From assembly GCF_001293525.1 (NCBI RefSeq), contig NZ_BBYR01000009.1:45790-109789 (forward strand): a stretch of 64,000 bases of DNA. The letters run 5' to 3'. Positions 60,423 to 64,000 of the stretch are shown piece after piece (positions within the stretch are counted from its first letter, which is position 1; every line of letters begins with the position of its first letter). The DNA is from Pseudideonella sakaiensis. GTDB lineage: Bacteria > Pseudomonadota > Gammaproteobacteria > Burkholderiales > Burkholderiaceae_C. A program made the position numbers and the translations under genes. A model generated the notes under the pieces. The model searched no databases and was not told the DNA's origin. It saw only the letters and a program-made list of their open reading frames with translations.

Positions 60423-61153
60423 ATGACCCGTTCCTCCCCTCGCCGCGGCCCGGCCGCCCCGCCGCCTGCCGGCCGCACCGCCGCGGCGGCCAAAGCCGCG
60501 GCCGATCCCGCGACCGATGCCGCCGCCGATCCCGATGCCGGCCCCGACGACGACGACGACGCCGGTGACGGCAATCTGGACGCCGCCACCCGGCCGCCCG
60601 GCGACGACGACGCAGACCCGCGGGCCGACGGCACGGCGCGCCGCCCCAGCAAGACCCGCCGCAAGCAGGACTCGCACGACCTGCAGGCCCTCGGCGAGGC
60701 GCTCGCCGAGCTGCCGGCCGCCCGCCTGGACGCGCTGCCGATGCCCGAGATCCTGCGCGACGCGCTGCGCGAGCTGCCGCGCATCCGCAGCCACGAGGGC
60801 CGGCGGCGGCATGCGCAGTACGTGGGCAAGCTGATGCGCCGCGCGGACCCGGCGCCGCTGCGCGAGGCGGTGGCGGCGGCCCGGCTCGGCCGCGCCCACG
60901 ACGCGCTGGCGCTGCACCGTGCCGAGCACTGGCGCGCGGCCCTGCTGGCCGACGACGAGGCCCTGTCGCGCTGGGCCGTCGAGCACCCGGGCAGCGACCT
61001 GCAGCAGCTGCGCAGCCTGGTGCGGGCCGCGCGCAAGGATGCCGCGGCGCGGCCGGAAGACCGCAGCGGGCGGGCCTACCGCGAACTGTTCCGCCACCTG
61101 CGGGCCGCGACGCAGGACCCCGCCGCGACCGCACCCGCCGACGAGGACCCGGC

Positions 61154-61157
<4 letters not shown>
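60423..61157 (+). CDS. yjgA: Ribosome biogenesis factor YjgA (DUF615)
   Basis: 244 residues. The conserved DUF615 domain spans about residues 80-220: SKTRRKQDSHDLQALGEALAEL, RSHEGRRRHAQYVGKLMRR and LHRAEHWRAALL. The first 75 residues are Pro/Ala/Asp-rich and unstructured, and longer than in E. coli. YjgA associates with late 50S precursors. Divergent from pmbA; ATGA overlap with mog. Confidence 0.92.
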
Positions 61158-61780
<623 letters not shown>

Positions 61781-61831
61781 AGCGCGCAGCCCGCCGCCCG
61801 GACACCAGCGGCCGCCCGGAAGCGGCAGCGG

Positions 61832-62755
61832 TCAGGCCGCGCCTGCGGGCGCAGGCGACGCCTCGCGCAGCGACGCATCGATCGCAGCCAGCCGCGCCGC
61901 CAGCGGCGGGCTGCAGGGCTGCAGCGGTGGCCGCAGCGCCGCCCGCATCCACCCGCGCGCGGCCAGCAGGGCCTTGAGCGGCGCCGGGTTCGGCTCGGCG
62001 AACAGCGCGGCGATGCCGGGCGCGAGCCGCGCCGCCCGCGCGCGGGCCTCGGCCAGCCGCCCGTCGGCGACCGCGGCCTGCAGCGCCACGAAGGCCGCCG
62101 GCCAGGCCTGGGCGGCGGCGGCGATCACGCCGGCGGCGCCGGCACACAGCGCGGCCAGCGCCAGCGCATCCTCGCCGCCGAGCACGGCCAGGCGCCCGTC
62201 CGCGACCAGCGACTGCGTGCCGACCGGGTCGCCGCCGCAGTCCTTCAGGCCGACGATGCGCGGATGCGCGGCGAGCGCGAGGCAGGTGGCCGGCTCCAGC
62301 CGCACGCCGGTGCGGTAGGGGATGTCGTAGAGCACCAGCGGCAGCTCGGTGGTGTCGGCCAGGCAGCGGAACCACGCCAGCAGCCCGGCCTGGTCGGGCC
62401 GCACGTAGGGCGGCGGCGCGACCAGCACGCCGGCGATGCCGCTGCCGGCGTGGCGACGCAGCCGGGCCTGCAGCGTCGGCAGGTGGTTGCCGCCGACGCC
62501 GAGCAGCACCGGGCGGCCGCCCGCCGCGTCGAGCACGGTGTCGCGCACCTGCGCGGTCTCGTCGTCGTCGAGCGCCGCCGCCTCGCCGGTGCTGCCGCAG
62601 GCGACGAAGCCATCGACGCCGGCGGCCGCGCAGTGCCGCACGAGGGCGGCCAACGCGGCGGTGTCGACCTGCTCGCCGTCGAAGGGGGTGACGAGCGGCA
62701 CCCAGGTGCCGCGCAGGTGGGCGCGAGCCCAGGCGCGCGCGGGGGATTCGGACAT
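61832..62755 (-). CDS. DapA-family (dihydrodipicolinate synthase-like) aldolase
   Basis: 307 residues, TIM barrel. GTWVPLVTPFDGEQVDTAALAALV at the start, CGSTGEAAAL in place of the canonical GTTGE, YDIPYRTG with the catalytic Tyr, and GLKDCGGD with the Schiff-base lysine. All catalytic residues of the family are present, but the altered TT motif (ST) and Asp in place of Asn in YNVPxRT leave true DapA versus another aldolase (e.g. KDG/NAL type) open. GAAAGG precedes the ATG. Confidence 0.85.
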   Translation of the reverse strand: MSESPARAWARAHLRGTWVPLVTPFDGEQVDTAALAALVRHCAAAGVDGFVACGSTGEAAALDDDETAQVRDTVLDAAGGRPVLLGVGGNHLPTLQARLRRHAGSGIAGVLVAPPPYVRPDQAGLLAWFRCLADTTELPLVLYDIPYRTGVRLEPATCLALAAHPRIVGLKDCGGDPVGTQSLVADGRLAVLGGEDALALAALCAGAAGVIAAAAQAWPAAFVALQAAVADGRLAEARARAARLAPGIAALFAEPNPAPLKALLAARGWMRAALRPPLQPCSPPLAARLAAIDASLREASPAPAGAA

Positions 62756-63013
62756 CGGATCTACCTTTCCTCGACCGGTGAAGAAAGGCTGCGCCGGGAC
62801 GGGGCTCGGTGGACGGTCCGCGGCGCGTGCACACCACCGCAGCGGTCGCCTTGCCGGGGAACGGCGCCGGGGCCGCGGCCCGAGCCGCAGCCCCAGCGGG
62901 CCCCGGTCGGTCGGCCTAGCGCTGGACGATCGGTTTGAGGGCGCCGGCGCGGCCGCAAGCACGCACCGCCGCGCAGGCGCGGGCGGTGGGTTGCGGTCGG
63001 GCCGGCGCGACGG
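62756..63013. other. Intergenic stretch
   Basis: No gene recognised between the DapA-like gene and cysE (both leftward). GC-rich; no convincing terminator seen. Confidence 0.4.
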
Positions 63014-63796
63014 TCACTTGACGAGGCGGTTCAGCCGCTCGGCGTCGAACTGCCCGGTGGTCTGCGCGTCCTGCGGCACGCAGCCCGCCGTGTGCGGCAG
63101 CTCGCGTGCGCCCGACGAGAGCTTCTCGATCGCCTGCCACAGCAGCATGATCTGGCGCTCCTGCCCGCCGGCGTGGTCGATCAGGCCCTTCAGGGCCTGG
63201 GCGACCGGGTCGTCGCTCTGCGTCACGCCGTAGGCCGAGAAGCCCATGCGGGCGGCGGCCTCCTCGCGCTGCGCATCGACCTCGGCGTGCAGGATGCGCG
63301 CCGGGTTGCCGACCGCGGTCGCGCCCGGCGGCACCGGCTTGACGACCACCGCGCTCGAGCCCACGCGCGCACCGTCGCCGACCGTGAAGCCGCCGAGCAC
63401 CTGGGCATTCGCCCCGATGATCACGCCGCGGCCCAGCGTCGGATGGCGCTTGGCGCCGCGCGTCAGCGAGGTGCCCCCCAGCGTCACGCCCTGGTAGATC
63501 GTGCAGTCGTCGCCGACCTCGGCGGTCTCGCCGATCACCACGCCCATGCCGTGGTCGATGAAGACGCGCCGGCCGATGGTCGCGCCGGGGTGGATCTCGA
63601 TGCCGGTCAGGAAGCGGGCCAGCTGCGACAGCCAGCGCGCGAGCCAGCGCAGCCCGCGCGTCCAGCAGGCATGCGCCCAGCGGTGCATCACCAGCGCGTG
63701 CAGGCCCGGGTAACAGGTCAGCACCTCCCACGACGAGCGCGCCGCGGGGTCGCGCTCGAGGATGCAGGCGATGTCTTCGCGTAGGCGTTGGAACAT
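63014..63796 (-). CDS. cysE: Serine O-acetyltransferase
   Basis: 260 residues. N-terminal [38 protein letters not shown] helical domain, then the left-handed beta-helix with [25 protein letters not shown] and YQGVTLGG, followed by a disordered tail. It makes O-acetylserine for cysteine synthesis and is feedback-inhibited by cysteine. ATG 63796 matches the family start; an upstream ATG (63853) is not conserved in character. Confidence 0.94.
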   Translation of the reverse strand: MFQRLREDIACILERDPAARSSWEVLTCYPGLHALVMHRWAHACWTRGLRWLARWLSQLARFLTGIEIHPGATIGRRVFIDHGMGVVIGETAEVGDDCTIYQGVTLGGTSLTRGAKRHPTLGRGVIIGANAQVLGGFTVGDGARVGSSAVVVKPVPPGATAVGNPARILHAEVDAQREEAAARMGFSAYGVTQSDDPVAQALKGLIDHAGGQERQIMLLWQAIEKLSSGARELPHTAGCVPQDAQTTGQFDAERLNRLVK

Positions 63797-63898
63797 GGGA
63801 CGGCCCGGTTGGCCCGGCGGGCGGCACGGCGTCGGCCGCGTCGATCGGGGCACGCAGTGTATGCCGGTGCGCGCCGGCGTGCTCGCCGCCGCCCGGGC

Positions 63899-64000
63899 TC
63901 ACCCCGGCGGCGGTGCGGGCCTGGGCCCGGCCGGGGAGGCCGCCGTGGTCGAGGCCGGGCCCGGGACGGGATCGGGCCCCGCCGCGGGCGCCGCGGGCGC
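63899..64000 (-). CDS. Possible 3' end of a leftward gene
   Basis: An open frame enters from the right edge and stops at TGA 63899-63901, giving 33 Ala/Pro/Gly-rich residues. Low complexity prevents recognition. In Burkholderiales an RNA methyltransferase gene often precedes cysE, and its C-terminus could be this; equally it may be chance. Confidence 0.25.
   Translation of the reverse strand, partial: APAAPAAGPDPVPGPASTTAASPAGPRPAPPPG

Overview
The window is about 70% GC by eye, densely packed, with many 1-4 nt start/stop overlaps and frequent GTG starts. The gene content (paa phenylacetate cluster, tandem TRAP DctP receptors, YjgA/PmbA pair, TANGO2/NRDE protein, DUF4936, FisR/PDO/SQR sulfide locus, holB-PilZ-tatD order) points to a betaproteobacterium of the order Burkholderiales, perhaps of the Rubrivivax/Leptothrix/Comamonas type. 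That placement is inference from gene content and base composition. No rRNA, tRNA, CRISPR array, intact insertion sequence or prophage was found.

Layout. 1-5.4 kb: 3' end of isocitrate lyase (aceA) with a strong hairpin terminator, an iron-dependent alcohol dehydrogenase, an HSL-type esterase, a thioesterase-GNAT fusion and a Phd antitoxin/zeta toxin pair. 5.5-12.6 kb: housekeeping block: leftward NRDE-DUF4936-ygfZ, then rightward mltG-tmk-holB-pilZ-tatD-ankyrin protein. 12.6-14.9 kb: a conserved-looking small protein, a DUF418 membrane protein, a 7-copy 10-bp tandem repeat and a decayed RelE/ParE toxin. 14.9-19.3 kb: two alpha/beta hydrolases and a wax ester synthase/diacylglycerol acyltransferase (neutral lipid), then an HD-type hydrolase. 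19.6-22.6 kb: a large exported esterase with a dockerin-like C-terminus, and thioredoxin 2.

22.7-29.5 kb is the best-resolved regulated module. A sigma54-dependent activator with the three-cysteine spacing of FisR is divergent from DUF2892-persulfide dioxygenase-(DUF442+SQR fusion)-SulP-OsmC. Between them lie a cluster of CTGCCA/TGGCAG repeats with a perfect palindrome and a -24/-12-like element. Together they suggest sensing of sulfane sulfur followed by oxidation of sulfide to persulfide and sulfite, with anion transport.

29.7-36.6 kb: YbiB-like protein, an HpaB/4-hydroxybutyryl-CoA-dehydratase-like flavoprotein divergent from a TetR-isochorismatase-MFS set with a perfect 15-bp operator, and two exported proteins of unknown function. 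36.6-41.8 kb: a hybrid histidine kinase translationally coupled to a REC-PAS-GGDEF-EAL regulator. 41.8-50.9 kb: a SNF2 helicase scar, then paaG-I-K-A-B-C-D-E-R plus a periplasmic binding protein, with a 24-bp inverted repeat (probable PaaR operator) before paaG. 51-64 kb: BaiN/HI0933-type flavoprotein, rpsU with a clear promoter and terminator, yqeY, a DUF442 protein, a TRAP transporter (dctQ, dctM) convergent with two near-identical dctP genes, pmbA/yjgA divergent pair, mog, a DapA-family aldolase and cysE.
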